Below, piece by piece: positions 62,635 to 64,000 of a DNA stretch of 64,000 nucleotides (position 1 is the first letter of the stretch; every line of letters starts with the position of its first letter). The translations under genes were made by a program, and so were the position numbers. The stretch spans positions 62,001-126,000 of the forward strand of contig JADDOH010010908.1 of the NCBI GenBank assembly GCA_016648135.1, written 5' to 3'. The notes beneath the pieces are model-generated. The model searched no databases. It saw nothing but the letters and a program-made list of their open reading frames with translations, and had not been told where the DNA came from. The DNA is from Agrypnia vestita (lineage: Eukaryota > Arthropoda > Insecta > Trichoptera > Phryganeidae).

Positions 62635-63136
62635 CTAGCTGTGCCGCGCGGCTTCGCACCCGTAGATTTTAGTACACTGTTTGGATCGCGAACCTTCTAG
62701 AACATTCTCCTTCCAGAACTTTCAAGAAATTTATCGAATGTACAGGAACCTTCTAGACACGCCGACACATTCCGCCACTCAGTTTAGAACCTTATAGAAC
62801 TTTTGGAAATTTTCTAGAACCTTCTTCTTCCAGAACTTTCTAAAGCATGTTTTTCCGGAACCTTCTAGACTCACTGACACAGTCGGCGTGCCTAATTTGA
62901 AACAGTCTGAAGCATTTGCGGCCTTCCCATAACAAAACAATGTGCTAGAAAGCACATTCTCGTCACCCACTCCCACCCACGCACAGCCACCCCCACCAAA
63001 CTCGCATATTTTCGATGTGATACCAAGGACTATCCACCACCATAACCAACGGTGGGTGGTTGTGTCTGGTTATGGAGAAAACTTGGCGGGTAAGGAAATA
63101 CGGATTTCTTTATATATATTTTTATATTTATATAGA
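62635..63136 (-). mobile_element. Non-autonomous Helitron, family B, copy 3 (HSE-rich)
   Basis: Minus strand: 5' A|TCTATATAAATATAAAAATA, 3' hairpin GGGTGCGAAGCCGCGCGGC then ACAGCTAG|T. Full set of family B blocks. No coding. Confidence 0.9.
62690..62728. promoter_or_regulatory. Heat shock element arrays in Helitron B copy 3
   Basis: GAA-cc-TTC-ta-GAA-ca-TTC at 62690-62707 and TTC-ca-GAA-ct-TTC-aa-GAA at 62711-62728: two four-unit arrays 3 bp apart. More three-unit sites follow at 62810-62850. Confidence 0.75.
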
Positions 63137-63229
63137 TTAATTTAAATGTAATTCTAAAAAAAAATCAACCTTTGCAACCGGTTGCAAAGGTAGATTTATT
63201 TTAGAATTACTTTAATTATTGTTCTCTGC
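63137..63229. repeat. Short hairpin between Helitron B and a LINE
   Basis: AATTCTAAAAAAAAATCAACCTTTGCAACC and GGTTGCAAAGGTAGATTTATTTTAGAATT form an inverted pair around ACCGGT, about 63150-63210. Possibly a tiny MITE. Confidence 0.6.
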
Positions 63230-63580
63230 ACTACTTTAACTGAGTTGTGTTAGTGTACTCTCATCCCCATCCAATGATTCCATATTAGAGTAATGAATGA
63301 ACCGCAAATACACTATTTTTTAAATTCTCTATACTTAATATGTTTCTTAATCTTGTGAATATGTAAATACATTTTCTTTTTATTTTAATTAATTCATTAA
63401 TTTGGCAGTGCTGCTATATCTAGGTGTTGATCGACGATTACGCCGAGATATTTAATTTTTTTTTCGTTTTACAATTGCGCATAAATCGTTGCAGGTTACG
63501 ATTTTACAATTACTGTCATGTATAGTAATATTTATGTCGGGAGTTATCCTTAAAAGATAGATGTATTCTATAACCCAACC
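63230..63580 (-). pseudogene. LINE-N reverse transcriptase-distal fragment
   Basis: Minus strand: KKIKYLGVIVDQHLDIAALP (the KYLGV.ID..L motif that follows the reverse transcriptase core in many LINEs), then, in shifted frames, VYLRFIH and YGIIGWG. The same order (YLGV, then VY..L.QS...YGI.GWGG) is seen in jockey-like elements and matches 30330 and 55930. Frameshifts and stops throughout. Confidence 0.6.
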
Positions 63581-64000
63581 ATTTTAGTCTTTAAAAGTCG
63601 AATGATTTTTAGATTCCATCATCAAAATCATCATCAGCTGAATGTTTCCACTGGGTCGATACTTTCATTCTGCGCCCTTATTTGACACCGGGAATATACT
63701 ATTTTAAAGCCTCCCCGTTCCATTTAGCGTCCCCTATTGTCGGGGTAGTTAACTGTAAGTAAGCTGCTGAAATAACTTACCGGGAATCCTATAAAATGCA
63801 GGCTTTTATGATCGGAATTCTGGGAACCGTATTCAGGATTCGGGAGTCAATGGATGAAATTAGAGTAAAAAATGAGGCGATCCTTTTGTTGTTTGCGAAA
63901 TAATTCAACTAATCCTTTCGGACAAAAGCCTGCCGCGTTAATGTAACGTAAACGAGGCTCTGGAATATTTAAATCAGCTATTTGAAGGATTTCAGTGGGA
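63581..64000. other. No gene seen
   Basis: Unassigned; includes balanced-composition sequence at 63630-63860. No frame recognised before the window ends. Confidence 0.4.

Overview
The window is nuclear DNA of an animal, almost certainly an insect. It is A+T-rich, has no bacterial gene organisation, and is filled with decayed copies of mariner, hAT, Helitron, Penelope-like (PLE), LINE and foldback/MITE families that typically occur together in insect genomes. I found no intact host protein-coding gene, rRNA or CRISPR array. Every coding stretch I can recognise comes from a transposable element and is broken by stops, frameshifts, truncation or later insertions. I cannot name the species or order.

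Layout. 0-10 kb: a Helitron split by a palindromic element, LINE tails, a PLE end with a hammerhead-like fold, an internally deleted mariner, two MITE-G copies (one split by a LINE) and an element rich in GCATGC. 10-20 kb: MITE-G copies, PLE ends and a 1.4 kb composite foldback. 20-30 kb: stacked LINE insertions with visible target-site duplications, two Helitrons, a PLE split by repeat DNA and a 1.28 kb mariner, a second GCATGC element and two LINEs meeting tail to tail. 30-39 kb: Helitron, PLE GIY-YIG remnant, several LINE tails, a 501-bp hAT MITE and a MITE-G. 39-42.5 kb: a three-level nest (hAT inside hAT inside an older repeat), each hAT with its own 8-bp duplication. 42.5-64 kb: a second mariner, two Helitrons carrying heat-shock-element arrays, hAT MITEs (one split by a MITE-G), two long perfect-looking hairpins, probable solo LTRs and more LINE debris.

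How the parts relate. Repeat-in-repeat junctions give a partial order of events. F inserted into a Helitron; hAT MITEs inserted into LINE-e and were themselves hit by MITE-G; a LINE-K inserted into LINE-e; a mariner sits inside debris that split a PLE; and a hAT inserted into a deleted hAT. The mariners are the freshest insertions. Copy 2 (51737-53021) is broken only by two Trp-to-stop changes.

Most interesting signals: contiguous six-unit heat-shock elements conserved between Helitron copies; hammerhead-ribozyme-like folds at the ends of three PLE families, one with a compensatory stem change; the nested hAT with an unusual transposase; 220-bp palindromes that share one loop; and a family with a dozen subterminal GCATGC motifs.
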